Of a stretch of DNA of 64,000 bases, positions 47,609-59,480 are shown piece by piece. Each line of letters opens with the position of its first letter. The stretch's first letter is position 1. The notes under the pieces are model-generated. The model was not told the origin of the DNA and searched no databases. It saw nothing but the letters and a program-made list of their open reading frames with translations. Where the stretch lies: positions 150,016,583 to 150,080,582 of the forward strand of contig NC_071390.1 of assembly GCF_022682495.2 (NCBI RefSeq), in the 5' to 3' direction. A program made the translations under genes and the position numbers. The stretch is from Desmodus rotundus. Lineage: Eukaryota > Chordata > Mammalia > Chiroptera > Phyllostomidae.

Positions 47609-48239
47609 CAAACAAAAAAGTAGTCATGTGCCCAATCAATTCTCATGATCTTAGCAGACATTTAAACCCTTAAAGATATTAAGATGTACTACCTTGGTTT
47701 CATTTCTTTGGGTGTGTATATAGTGAAATTCTTAAAATTTGGAAGTTTTAGGAGCTAGGTCAGCTACCCATTGTTTCAGGTGTTTTCAGCATTCTCTGGC
47801 TGTGATAGCAGTGTAGATCTCAGAAAATGCTAACTAACCAATTTGCATTTTTAGACTTGTTACTGCTATAGAGTGTTAACAAATGCTGTTGACCTAGAGA
47901 GTAATCGATAGATATTTTAGCTTTCTGTAACTTAGTTGGAAGAACCTTAATTTTGACAAAATTGAACCATGTGTTGTTTTTCATTACGTTAATGTTTGAC
48001 TCCCAAAGAGAATACCAAAGAAGTCATTCTCAGCCTGTTATACAAAAGTTTTGATTCATTTTCTAAAACTGCTTGTTGCATTGCATAAATTGCTGACTAC
48101 AGTATTTTTGTGTCTCAGACTTCCTTTGTTATTCTGTATATGAAGTTGCTGTCTATTTACTCGACCCTGGATTAAGTTAAATGGTTTATTTTGTGCAGCA
48201 ATGACATGCAGTAACATATTTTTCTCCTTCTTAAAATAG

Positions 48240-48294
48240 ATTTGGACTAAGCAACAAGTTTGAATCAGAATTCCCTTCTTCATTAACTGGAAAA
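48240..48294 (+). CDS. CHIC2: CHIC2 exon 2 (rest of codon 40 to residue 58)
   Basis: 55-bp exon. Its first base completes Val40; the rest reads FGLSNKFESEFPSSLTGK, the conserved CHIC-family segment between the acidic N-terminus and the cysteine-rich core. The acceptor is AAAATAG| at 48239/48240, with the pyrimidine run TTTTTCTCCTTCTT just upstream. The donor is AAA|GTGAGT. The exon ends on a codon boundary, so it joins exon 3 in phase 0. Confidence 0.96.
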
Positions 48295-48442
48295 GTGAGT
48301 GTCTGTTAATTATTTGGCTACTATTTATACACCTCAAAACCAAAGTCTTTTTCTAACAAATATAGGAAAAAAATTATGCTGATGATACATGTTTATTGAC
48401 ATTAATATTATGGTGTTGTTTTTTCTTAAATTTTTTCTTTAG
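48295..48442 (+). other. CHIC2: CHIC2 intron 2 (148 bp)
   Basis: Very short intron between exons 2 and 3, with a GTGAGT donor and a strong TTTTTTCTTTAG acceptor. It is small enough for the pair to be recognised by intron definition, in contrast to the 22-kb and 13-kb introns on either side. Confidence 0.93.
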
Positions 48443-48604
<162 letters not shown>

Positions 48605-48884
48605 TGACTTATATATTTTAATTTAAATTTAGAAGTTGACAAGCAAGTCTTGCATTTATCTATTTCTATTTTTTGTGTTGAATGAGTCACAGTATCCTGA
48701 GCACTGTACATAAATAATCTGATCCAGTAGAAGATTAATTACATTATGCTATGTTTACATGCTGTTTATGTTAAATAGCCATCTAAAAATTAAAATTTTC
48801 ACGTCATACTGGAGAGTGGGTAGAATACAGCACTCGCTATACACATACGAGCACATTGATGGTGGCGTAGGGTAGTGATCTAGA

Positions 48885-49080
48885 ATGCCGGGTTTGGCTC
48901 TGCCGCTCGTCTCTGTGACCTTAGGCATGTTTCTTAACCTCCTAAACTCTCGTGATATATCTGTAAAAGGCAATGTTCGCCTATGTCCTTAAATAGAATT
49001 GTTGTAAGAGTAAAATGAAATAGTATTTGTAAAGCTCCTAGCTAAATAGCTCAAAGTAAGTGTTTAATAAATATTGATTA
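48885..49080 (-). repeat. MIR-type SINE
   Basis: 'gctctgccgctcgtctctg', 'accttaggcatgtttcttaa' and 'gtgtttaataaatattgatt' in antisense MIR/L2-end order. Just downstream of exon 3. Confidence 0.6.
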
Positions 49081-49679
49081 ATAGCATTATTACGAATATG
49101 TAAGATAATACCCATAGAATAAATTAAATGGTTACAATTATTGTTTATAATTGGTAAGATTATGGGTAATTCTGTTTTTTTCCTTTTGTATTTTACAAGT
49201 TTTCTGTGATGAGTACATAGTGATTCGGTCATCAGAAAAAATTGTCTATAAAGAGTTGTCATTTTCAGTGCTTATAATTAAAATTTCCAAGATGTTGATA
49301 GAGATATGAAAAATTAGTATAGATTGAATATATTACATTTTTGTTAAAGTTTTAAAAATTGAGGTTATTATATGTATAAAAATGGACTACTGTTACGTTG
49401 AAATTGAATGAATGGTATTGTGTGGCTACATTTCATTTTGTCATCAGGTGTTGATGGGACGTACAGAAAAGCAAATTCTGTTTGCTCCTCAATTTTTGTT
49501 GTAAAGTAAGGTGTTTCTGCGAAAGTATTTTAAACTAGTACTTTGTAGTGTTAGGAAAGAGATAAATGCCTGTGCCCCTTCTCCCCCCAGTATTTCTCAC
49601 CAGATAATCTTCAGACTGGAGAATTTTTTTTTTTTGATTTCTGGTTTTTACTGAATTTATAGTTGAATTTGCAGTTCTT

Positions 49680-49973
49680 TTTTTTTTTTTCCCTTGGGAA
49701 ATGGGTAAAATTTGAGTAAAATCTTTTAAGTATATTTTATTGATTATGCAATTACAGTTGTCCCATTCCCCCCCTTTATTCCCCTCTGCCCTGCAACCCC
49801 CCTCCCACCAGCATCCCTCCCCTCCCACCTTAGTTCATGTCCATGGGTCGTACATATAAGTTCTCTGGCTTCTCCATTTCCCATACTATTCTTTTTTTTT
49901 TTTTAAATATATTTATTGATTATGCTATTACAGTTGTCCCATTCCCCCCCCCCCCCCACTCCACTCCATCCTG
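49680..49973 (-). mobile_element. Composite L1 insertion: two L1 tails plus short unique end within one target duplication
   Basis: On the minus strand the order is: L1 tail A (49973 to 49905) with its A-run (49904-49892), L1 tail B (about 49891-49723), about 32 bp that are not L1 (49722-49691), then an A-run (49690-49680). One direct repeat, GAATTTGCAGTTCTT, flanks the whole block at 49665-49679 and 49974-49988. This is the expected layout of a read-through L1 transcript with 3' transduction. Confidence 0.75.
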
Positions 49974-50110
49974 GAATTTGCAGTTCTTAAGTATAGATCC
50001 CCTCACTTCTTCCAACTGTTTGGCTGTTTCTGTTTGTTTAAATGACTACTATATCGCACTTGGTTAGTAATTTTCTGTCAGATAAACACAAGGAATCACT
50101 TGAGATCCTC

Positions 50111-50667
50111 TGCTACTTTTTAAAACAATTTTTTATTGAATATATTGGGATGACATTGGTTAATAAAATTATAGGTTTCAATTGTACAATTCTATAAAAC
50201 ATCATCTATATATTATAATGTATGTTCACCACCCACCCAAAGTCAAGTCTCCTTCCGTCACCATTTATGCCCCCTTTGCCCTCTTCTACCTCCCCCCACC
50301 TCCCTTTCCTTCTGGTAATCACCATACTGTTTTCTCTATTTGTAAGTTCTATTTTATTTGTTTGTTTTTTGCTTAATCACGGTACCTTTTTCACCCAGCT
50401 CCCAGTGTCCCTGCCCCCAGCTGTCAGTCTGTTCTCTGTATCTATGAGTCTGTTTCTATTTTGTTTGTTAGTTTATTTTGTTCATTAGATTCCACATGTA
50501 AGTGAGATCATATGGTATTTGTCTTTCTCTGACTGACTTATTTCACTTAGCATAATACTCTCGAGGTCCATCCATGCTGTCACAAAAGGTAAGATTTCCT
50601 TCCTTTTTATGGCCAAGTGGTATTACATGGTATAAATGTACCAGAGCTTTTTTATCCACTCACCATC
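50111..50667 (-). mobile_element. L1 3' end, antisense, with target duplication
   Basis: 'tattgggatgacattggtt', 'cagtctgttctctgtatct' and 'tcacttagcataatactctc' (ORF2 end and 3' UTR). Flanked by TGAGATCCTC at 50101-50110 and 50668-50677. 5'-truncated. Confidence 0.9.
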
Positions 50668-50761
50668 TGAGATCCTCCTGTTTTTTACTTTTTAAATGAT
50701 TAAGTAAGATATTGCAATGTGTGCCTGGTATAGCATTTAGAAAATAAAATGTAAACTTAAT

Positions 50762-51525
50762 CTTTTTTTAAAAATTATTTTATTGATTATGCTATTACAG
50801 TTGTTCCATTTTTCTCCCCTTTATTCTCCTCCATCCTGCATCCCCCTTCCCGGTAGCATTCCCCCCCCACCCTTAATTAATATCCATGGGTCATACATGT
50901 AAGTTCTTTGGCTTCTACATTTCCTATACTATTCTTAACCTCTTCCTATCTATTTTGTACCTACCATTTATGCTTCTTATTCCCTGTACCTTTTCCCCCA
51001 TTCTCCCCCTTCTGTCCCCGCTGATAACCCTCCATGTGATCTCCATTTCTGTGAATCTGTTCCTGGTCTAGTTGTTTGCCGAGTTTGTTTTTTTATTTAG
51101 GTTCAGTTGTTGATAGTTGTGAGTTTGTTGTCATTTTACTGTTCATAGTTTTGATCATCTTCTTTTTCTTAGATAAGTCCCTTTAACATTTCATATAATA
51201 AGGGCTTGGTGAGGATGAACTCCTTTACCTTTACCTTGACCTTATCTGGGAAGCACTTTATCTGCCCTTCCATTCTAAATGATAGCTTTGCTGGATAGAG
51301 TCATCTTGGATGTAGGTCCTTGCCTTTCATCACTTTGAATATTTCTTTCCAGCCCCGTCTTGCCTGCAAAGTTTTTTTTTTTGAGAAATCAGCTGGTAGT
51401 CTTATGGGAACTCCTTTGTAGGTAACTGTCTCCTTTTTTCTTGCTGCTTTTAAGATTCTCTCCTTATCTTTAATCTTGGGTAATGTAATTATGATGTGCC
51501 TTAAACTAGCTGAAATTCAGTGTCT
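50762..51525 (-). mobile_element. L1 fragment, antisense
   Basis: Starts 'ttattttattgattatgcta', continues through the L1 3' UTR ('tcctccatcctgcatccccc', 'tatccatgggtcatacatg') and into 'gatagctttgctggatagag' and 'agattctctccttatctttaatc' words known from mammalian L1. The left (5') limit is uncertain. Confidence 0.75.
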
Positions 51526-51529
51526 CTGA

Positions 51530-52715
51530 ATATTTAGAAGATAGTATTGTGTTGGTTTGTAGAAAGATTTGCCTAGCTTCCTCAGTGTTCATGCTGCTGT
51601 TAATACAATGAGTTCTTAATTTAAGATACTACATTTTTGAGTTCTAGAATATCCATATGATATTTTATATTTTAGAATCCAATTTATAGACTCCAGTTTT
51701 CTTCTGAAATTTTTTCACCCATTTTGTTTATCTTTTTTCTCTATTTTATTGAACATATTAATCATAGTTAATTTAACACCCTGTCAGTTAACAGTGATAC
51801 CTGGATTATCTGTGGGTCTGTGTCTGTGAGGTTTTTTGGTCATTGGTTATTGGTCATATTTTCCTGCCCCTTAAACTTTAAAAAAAATTTTATGCGAGAT
51901 ATTACCCGCAAAATGAAGTGGAAGCTCCAGATGAAATCTACCACAATCAAGGGTCTCATCTTTTCTCTATTAAGGGAGATAGCATGAGGGGAATGGTCAC
52001 TTCAGTGTAATATGAGATTGAGTTGGGTTGGGTTGGGTTGCGTGTTTAGAAAGATTCAGTTCATCTGGTCTTTGTCTCCTCTACCCTGAAAGTTGTACCT
52101 TTAGCATATGTTGAGTTTGGCTTTTTAGCCTTCATTCTGTGTAGGCTCGAATGTCTTTGATGGAGATCCGCCTCCCCTAGCAGAATTTTGCCTCCTAAGC
52201 AGTAATAGACTGTGACTAATTTTCCTCTGCCTTTCTGGCTTGGTCCTCCACCCTTCCATGCTGCTACAGAACTCAGTAATGTCTTTAGAGAAACCGACTT
52301 TGCATTTTAGGGCGGGACTAATTTTCAGTCCATTGAGCCAGCCTGCACAACCTGCGGAAAGTATCAATTTCCCTTTTCTTCCTACACCAGCTGTCAACAA
52401 AGAAGGAAAATGGCCAGTAATCATCAAATGATTTAGGAAGGGCTCTTTCCTTCTTTGAATTTTATTTCATTTGGTCCTTGTTGCTTCTGGAATTTTCTGA
52501 TGTTCTTTAAAAATAATGTGGTTTTTCTTTTCCTTTACTTTATCCATTTCTATTTGTAGTGGGAATGTTGGCCTGACACTAGCTACTACATTGTACGTAG
52601 AAGTATATGTCTCCAGTTTATGTGAAGAATTAGGCTGTTTTTTTGCATGTTTGGAGGGAAGGAATGATGTGATTTTTTCCATTTTGTTTTTTAAAGTTGT
52701 GTTTGAAACTTCGCA
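51530..52715. other. Intron 3, nothing recognised
   Basis: No exon. (GGGTT)n-like short repeat at 52024-52042. No further repeat assigned. Confidence 0.35.
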
Positions 52716-52733
52716 TTTAAAATTGTATTGTTG

Positions 52734-52943
52734 CCCTGGCTGGTATGACTCAGTGTATTGAATGCAGGCCTGCAAACCAAAGGGTTGCGGGTTCAATTCC
52801 CAGTCTAGGGAACACGCTTGGGTTGCGTGCCAGATGCCAAGTTGGGGGGCGTGCGAGAGGCAACCACACATTGATGTCTCTCTCCCTCTCTTTCTCCCCT
52901 CCTCCTCTCTCTAAAAATAAATAAATAAAATCTTCTTAAAAAA
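52734..52943 (+). mobile_element. Ves-type tRNA-derived SINE with 16-bp target duplication
   Basis: 'ccctggctggtatgactcag' to 'aaataaataaaatcttc'. Flanked by TAAAATTGTATTGTTG at 52718-52733 and 52944-52959, perfect. Confidence 0.95.
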
Positions 52944-53084
52944 TAAAATTGTATTGTTGGTACATTTTGTAAGGATATTTTATTCATTTTATGTTTGTGC
53001 TTCAAATGGAAGGATTTATAAATTGATATCATTCAATGAAGATGGAAATAAAAATAATGTAATTGCTGAATGAGAGTTAGAAAA

Positions 53085-53225
53085 GCATTGGGTTTAAAGT
53101 TTGGAGAGTTGAGTTTGAATCCTTGCATTGCCCTCCCTGCTTTTATGACATCGGGCAAACCGTTTAACTTCTGGAAGCCTGTGTACTTAATCTCTAAAAC
53201 AGAAATACACCTCAAGTCATGTTAT
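53085..53225 (-). repeat. MIR-type SINE fragment
   Basis: 'gagtttgaatccttgcattg', 'tgacatcgggcaaaccgttt' and 'ttaatctctaaaacagaaat' in antisense MIR order. Confidence 0.6.
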
Positions 53226-53504
53226 TGTGTGAGGCAAGGTATAACCAAATAAAATGCATTTTGGATAAATCTCATTGAGGCTGCAGAATAGAGTAGAATG
53301 GTTCTTTCTAGAACTTAGAACCACAGAAAATTAGAGCTGGAAAAAATTTAGTTTTAGGATACATTTTGCTTTTCAAATTTTAGAGTAAATTTGGTCGTTC
53401 AGGGACGACAGCTTAGTTGGTACTTTGCATGTTCTACACATACACATGTTCTTCAACAGGTTACAAATCATTTACAAATTCATAGCTCTGTAGTATAATG
53501 GAAT

Positions 53505-53690
53505 CCTGGCTTTAAATCCTAGCGCCATCATTTGGAAGTGTAGCTTTAAGTCTCTTAACCACTCCAAGCTGTAGTTATCATATGTAAAAGGAAAGTAATA
53601 ACAAGTTGCCTCACAGGTTTCTTGTGAAGATTAAATAAGGTAACGAAGGAAAGACATCTAGCAGGGGGGGTCAGACCAAAAGTGAGGATC
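53505..53690 (-). repeat. MIR-type SINE
   Basis: 'ctggctttaaatcctagcgc', 'gtctcttaaccactccaagc', 'tcttgtgaagattaaataag'. Better preserved than the copy at 53085. Confidence 0.7.
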
Positions 53691-54832
53691 AACAGATACT
53701 GTTCCTGTACCCCTTTTTGTTTTTCCAGTTGTCTGTTATAATCAACCGGTAGGTAATTCCTCCCCCCTACCTGGATAAATCACTGTTTATCCAAACCAGT
53801 GATTCTTCCTTGTGTAACTATGTATTAATAGTTCTTCAAAATCCCTGATAGTAACACTTTTGATTGTGTTAGCTGAAATTTGTTTGTCTTATGAACAGTT
53901 TTTCTGATTTGCTGCTGTTAATTGAAATTCAGTTTTAGTTTTTTGAGATGTTACCAGTATTTTCTGAAATTTTATCAGAGATTAGTGGATAACACCCTTA
54001 AAAATTGTGTGCAACATTTTTTATTTGTGCAGTGTGGCTTTTTCATCATTCATAAAGTACAGAGTAACCTAAAAAAGTTAAGAACCAGTAGCCCAGGTCA
54101 TAAACTTTTTATGAAATTGTATTTAAGCAAACTTTATTTAAGATTCCTACCTATAAATCACTGCTTAGTACTAAGAGGTTTTTTTGACACACATAATGTG
54201 TAGCTTATATTCATCTGAAACTATCACTCATAACAAACTACTAAAAGGGTTATTCTAATGATACTTTGGTGAATGTTTTAGTTTCTCTAGGTTACTAAAA
54301 GTTAATGTTCACATAAAATTTTTAAGTGTTAATTACTATGTTTATTTTCATTTATTTTTAGTTAAATTTATTGGGGTGACATTGAGGTGATCATATAGGT
54401 TTCAAGTGTACATTTCTGTGACACATGATCTTTATATTGCTTTGTGTGCCCACCACCCAAGTCAAATCATTTTCCATCACCATATATTTGGCCCCCTTAA
54501 CCTTTACTACCCTCCAACCCCCTTCCCTCTGGGAACCACCATACTGTTGTCTGAGTCTATGAGTTTCAGTTTTATGTCCCACATATGAGTGAAATCATAT
54601 GGTTCTTAACTTTTTCTGACTTGTTTCACTTAGCATAATATTCTCAAGGTCCATGATTGCTGTCACAAATGGGAGTATTTCATCTTTTCTTATGGCTGAG
54701 TCATATTCCATTGTATATACGTACCACGTCGTCTTCATCCAGTCATTGATCAAAAGGACACTTTAGTTGTTTCCATGTCTTGGCCACTGGGAATAATGCT
54801 GCAATGGACATAGGGATGCATATGACCAGGTC

Positions 54833-56112
54833 TGTCCAGAAAAAGTCTATCTATTGTTAATATAACAAGAACAGTTTGTGTGAGATGGATGTAACTTGGC
54901 AGCCAAGGAGAGTGGGCAGGAATGCACATGCATGAACAATGACAACTTCACTGTACTAGTCAGTGGGGCCTGTAGACCCGTGGTGTGAGCATGTGTACTG
55001 TGTGGCCATCGCATTCAAAATGACTGAGAAAGTAGAGCAACAAATCTGCCTCAAATTTTGCATTAAGCTTGAACTTCCCCCCGCAGAAGCTATGTGGATG
55101 GTTCAGAAGGCTTTTGGGGATAATGCAATGAGTGTGGTGCAGATGAAAATGTGGCACAGATTCTTCAAAGATGGTTGAGAATCTGTTGAAAGTGATTCAC
55201 ATTTTGGAAGGCCTGCAACAAGCAGAACACCTGAGAATGTGGAATGTGTATGGGCTGCAGTCAACAAAGATTGGCAGTGCAAGAACTAAAAGCTGATGAG
55301 GGGATTCCAAAAACTACTGTGTCTGAGACATTGACACAGGATCTTGGCATGAAACGTGTTGTTGCAAAATTCATTCCACAGCTTCTGCTCCCAGAGCAGA
55401 AGGAATATCGTGCTGCAGTTGCTAATGACTTGATTCAAACCTCTACCAATGAACCATATTTCCTCTAGAAGGTCATAACTGGAGATGAATGGTGGGTCTG
55501 CAGGTATGATCTGGAAATGAAGGCCCAGTTGTCCAAAGGAAGTCACCTGGTTTTCCATGACTGAAGAAGAGCGGCGAAGTTGCAGCAAGATCAAGACCAT
55601 GTTAATTGCATTTTTTGATTGGGAAGATGTTGTACATCATGTGTGTGCCCCTCCAGGCCAAACAATTAATAAAGAGTACTACTTCAATGTTCTTCATCAG
55701 TGGGGAGATTCAATATGATGAAAACAGCTACAGCCATGGGCAACTGGTGATTGGCAGCTTCATCACAACAACATGCCCGCTCATGCATTACGTCTTGTGT
55801 AGAGTTTTTGCAAAACATCAAATCACCCAGGTGACTCAGCCCCACTATGGCCCAGATTTGGCACTCTGCAATTTCTGGCTTTTCCCAAACTAAAATCACT
55901 TTTGAAAGGGAAGAGATTTCAGACCACTGGTGAGATTCAGGAAGATACAATTGGGACAGCTGATGGCAATTGGGAGAACTGTGTGAATTCCCAAAGTGCC
56001 TACTTTGAAGTGGATTGAGGTGTCATTGTCCTATATACAGTGTTTCTTGTATCTTAAACAATTGTCTCTATTTTTCATGTTATGTGCCTGGATACTCTTT
56101 GGACAGACCTCA
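54833..56112 (+). pseudogene. Full-length mariner transposon with dead transposase (1280 bp)
   Basis: Imperfect terminal repeats TGACCAGGTCTGTCCAGAA and TGAGGTCTGTCCAAAGAG, flanked by TA at 54831-54832 and 56113-56114. The transposase relic starts at 55020 (MTEKVEQQICLKF..., helix-turn-helix region), has an in-frame TGA near 55177, a stop near 55289 and at 55466, and later frame changes. Catalytic centre: first Asp kept in ITGDE (near 55480), second changed to Asn in the LHH-N-N context (near 55766), third changed to Asn in LALCNFWLFP (near 55870). Cannot make active enzyme. Confidence 0.9.
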
Positions 56113-56215
56113 TATATCTTTGTGAATAAATTTATCTCTGTGACTAAATCTTTTTGAGTTTTTTCGGGTAGATACCCAGAAGAGGAATTGCTGGGTTACA
56201 CAGTAACTCTATTCT

Positions 56216-56440
56216 TTTTTTTTTTTTTTTAAGATTTTACTTATTTATTTTTAGAAGGATAGGAAGGGAGAAAGAGAGGGAGAGAAACATCGATGTGCGA
56301 GAGAAACATTGGTTACCTCTCACAGGCCTCCAGTCCGGGACTGGGCGCACAACCCAGGCATGTGCCCTGACTGGAAGTAGAACTGGTGATCTTCTGGTTT
56401 GCAGAACGGTGTCCAATCCACTGAGCCACACCAGTCGAGG
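56216..56440 (-). mobile_element. Ves-type tRNA-derived SINE nested in L1
   Basis: Order A/T tail to 'cacaccagtcgaggc', flanked by CTATTCTT at 56208-56215 and 56441-56448. Lies inside the L1 at 54345-57190. Confidence 0.93.
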
Positions 56441-57194
56441 CTATTCTTAATTTTTTGAGGAACTGCCATACTGTTTCCATAGTGGCTGTACCAGTTTACA
56501 TTGTTTACATTCCCACCAGCAGTGAATGTGGGTTCCTTTTTCTCCACAGCCTTTCCAACACTTGTTATTACCTGTCTTGTTGATAATAGCCATTCTAACT
56601 GGTATGAGGTGTCACTCGCCTCATTGTAGTTTTGATTTGCATTTCCCTAATAGCAGTGAAGTTGAGCATCTTTTTATATATCTGTTGGATGTTTGTATGT
56701 CTTTCTTGGGAAAAGTGTCTGTTCAGGACCTCTGCCCATTTTTTAATTGGGTTGTTTGGTGTTGAGTTATATATGTTTTGGATATTAACCCCTTGTTGGA
56801 CTGTTGTTTGCAAGTATCATCTCCCATTCAGTTGGTTGCCTTTTTGTTTTGTTGTTGGTTTCTTTTGCTGTGCAGAAGCTTTTTAGTTTTATATAGTCTC
56901 ATTTATTTGTTTTTGCCTTTACTTCTTTTGTCTTTACTTCCTTTGCCTTTGGGGTCAAATTCATAAAATATTCTTTACAACCAAGGTTTATAAGCTTGGT
57001 GCCTTGTTTTCCTATGTAATTTATTATCTCAGATCTTACATTTAGGTCTTTGATCCATTTTGAATTAATTTTTGTATATGGGGACAAACTATAATCTGGT
57101 TTCATCCTTTTGCATGTGGCTTTCCAATTTCCCCAGCACCATTTATTGAAGAGGCATTCTTTTCTCCATTGTGTGTTTTGGCTCCTAAAAGGAG

Positions 57195-59480
57195 CCTTTA
57201 AATACAAGGAAATTTGTTTAGAAATCCTTTTGAGTAATCTGATCATATTCTAGTTTATCTTTTTGAGTCCAGATTTTTTTATATATCATAATACTAAGAC
57301 TGAGATACACCATTTAATTTTCTGCACATCACTCAAATATAAGACATAATAATCCAGAATAAACAGTGCATCAAGTCATTTTCTCTTAAAATAATTCATT
57401 AAAAATTTTGTATGGTTTCCTTCTAATGACTTATAACAAAGAACATTTTTGTTTCACTTATGTTAGTAATTTGAATTTGTACAGATGTCCAAAGATAAGT
57501 GTAGTTCCTATTTGAAAAATACTTAAAAAAAAATAAGATTACAAATACATTCAAAGGATTATTCTTGTTAAAGTTTAATGCATTATAATTTGGGAGTTTA
57601 AATTTAAAACCTGTTTTAAATAAGAAATTGAACATTTGAAATTGTACTTTGACATTCTATGATGTTATGAATAAAACCTATTCAAATAAGTTTTAAGTTT
57701 AAATAGCTTAACTTTTGTAGTTTATTGAGATATTTTATTTATATATATTGTTAACATATCTTAGCATCTTTATGTTCTAAAAACTGATGAGAATGCTATT
57801 TTGGGGGGAAATTTCAGAGAAATTTTGTTACAGCATCCACATTTTTTTTTTCCCTTTGGCTTTATGTACTTTAAAATCCATGAAATTCTCATTGATTTTA
57901 TTAGCAACTTTAAAATACCACATCTTTGGAAAACCACTTTATCAAACAATTGACTGTGAATAAGTGAAGTATTGGTAACGACTATACTGTAAGTGCCAGT
58001 GGTCATCAAGGGGGGAGTAATACATTTCAAGATTTTTTAAAGGACTCCTTACTTCCCTATAAGACCTATTTGTATCTAATTGCACATAATTTGTTTCTAG
58101 GGAATAATATATATTTTTTAGAAAGTTAAGAGATTTAGGAAAAATTATAAAAATGTTTCTTCATAGTAAGTCAAATTTGTATTTTTAGGAAACTAATTTT
58201 CAGTTGTAACTTACTATTCTAAGTGATTCATATATATTTTATGGGGTATGCTATACCTAATATTAATTGTTGATTAATCATTATTTATTTAATACTTTGT
58301 GAATTACCCAGGCCATTTACTTCTCTTGCAGTTTTCATGTTTTGACTTATTTTTCACAGTTCTACCAAAAATTTAATAAGAACCAGAGCCAATAGAAATT
58401 GAAGCCAAAATCACTGTCCTTCTGCTCTATTAGAACTAGTTCACCAGGGAGACAACTATAATTAGCAAGGTGCTGAAATGAAGAAATGGGTGGAAAACAA
58501 TTAAAGTGAGCTCTGAGATGAGTAAGACGGGTGGGGCCCCACTCTTCTAGACCAGGTTGGTGGTGCGATGTCATTCTCATAAAAAAACTTGTTTTGCTTA
58601 CATGGTGTGAGTTGGTGGTCTCTGTCCTTTAAGTTAAGGATAATAAGTCATGATGAAATGAGATTTCGTATTGATCATTGTATGCAGAAGGAGTAAGAAT
58701 TGGTTAAGAACCAGTAACCTGTCCCCTCACCCCCAGGGTGTGAGCACTGAAAGGATTAAGGCCCACTGTAGGGAAGCTCACACTGCCCTTTCCTCTGTTC
58801 TTTCAGTTAAATAGAAGATTTTTAGTTCCCATGACTATGAATCTGGTGCTTTTCACAAGAACCAAATTCTTTTTAAAAAGTTAAGGTTGCTTATTTTTAG
58901 AAATCCACTGGCCTAGAGATGATTGTTTTGCTATGTCGTGTTGACAGATGCAATACATATTTTTTTCTGATGAATATTAGTTTGCTTAAATTTAGGCTGA
59001 ATTTAGTGGTCGATGTAAACTTTTAAAAATCAAGGGCAGGTTTTTATATGCTTAGGTTTGCTTACCCAGTAGTAATTACAGACTTGGGCAGCATTGAATC
59101 TTACATTTTATTAGAAATAGTATCTGACAACCCTGTGGACATAAACTCTTAATTTTTATTTCTAGAATACTGCAATTATAAGGTGCTTTTTTTTCATGTC
59201 TACAGGCTTTTAAATACCTTTTATATATGCTGAAGTGTCATATCTTTTTCAGTATCTGCCAAATTGGTATTGTATTTAATCTTGAAAGTATATTTTGATT
59301 TTTGTGAACTAAAAGTAATTGCAGAATATTAAACATTCTTAGTAGTTAAAACTTTTTTTCCATTTAATTTGAGCTTTTGTTGTTACTAACAAATAATTTG
59401 TGGCAGTTTCTCTTTCTTTCTTCCTTTCTTTTTTCCTTTTTTCCTTTCTCTCTCTCTCTTTCTTAATGACTGCTAGAATC
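57195..59480. other. Intron 3, repeat-poor
   Basis: AT-rich sequence without a named repeat, apart from a polypyrimidine tract at 59409-59463. No exon. Confidence 0.4.
59409..59463 (+). repeat. Polypyrimidine (CTTT/CT)n tract
   Basis: About 55 bases of C and T with only a rare exception, ending in a CT run. Low-complexity DNA. Confidence 0.8.

Larger units (their letters stand above)
25924..48239 (+). other. CHIC2: CHIC2 intron 1 (22.3 kb)
   Basis: Runs from the GTAAGG donor to a TTAAAATAG acceptor. The first ~1.4 kb after the CpG island (26061-27540) shows no repeat or gene I can name. After that come a SINE relic, a MER5-like relic, four Ves SINEs, an L2 with a MITE inside, an L1 with a hAT MITE inside, further L2 relics, a solo LTR and several MIR fragments, all listed separately. 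No second gene was found on either strand. Longer open frames here do not look coding. Confidence 0.9.
54345..57190 (-). mobile_element. L1 (5'-truncated), antisense, split by a mariner and a Ves SINE
   Basis: The 3' end lies at the left ('tattggggtgacattgagg') and runs to ORF2 sequence at the right. Minus-strand ORF2p pieces are visible: 'NNPIKKWAEVLNRHFSQERH' and 'REMQIKTTMRR' (56595-56813), 'FNKWCWGNW' and 'YTKINSKWIKDLNVR' (56899-57246). The L1 text stops at 54832 and 56215 and resumes at 56113 and 56441, around the two insertions. Not functional. Confidence 0.9.

Noticed and set aside
52024..52042. GGGTT repeats as interstitial telomere sequence
   Set aside because: The unit is five bases (GGGTT), not TTAGGG, and only about four units long.
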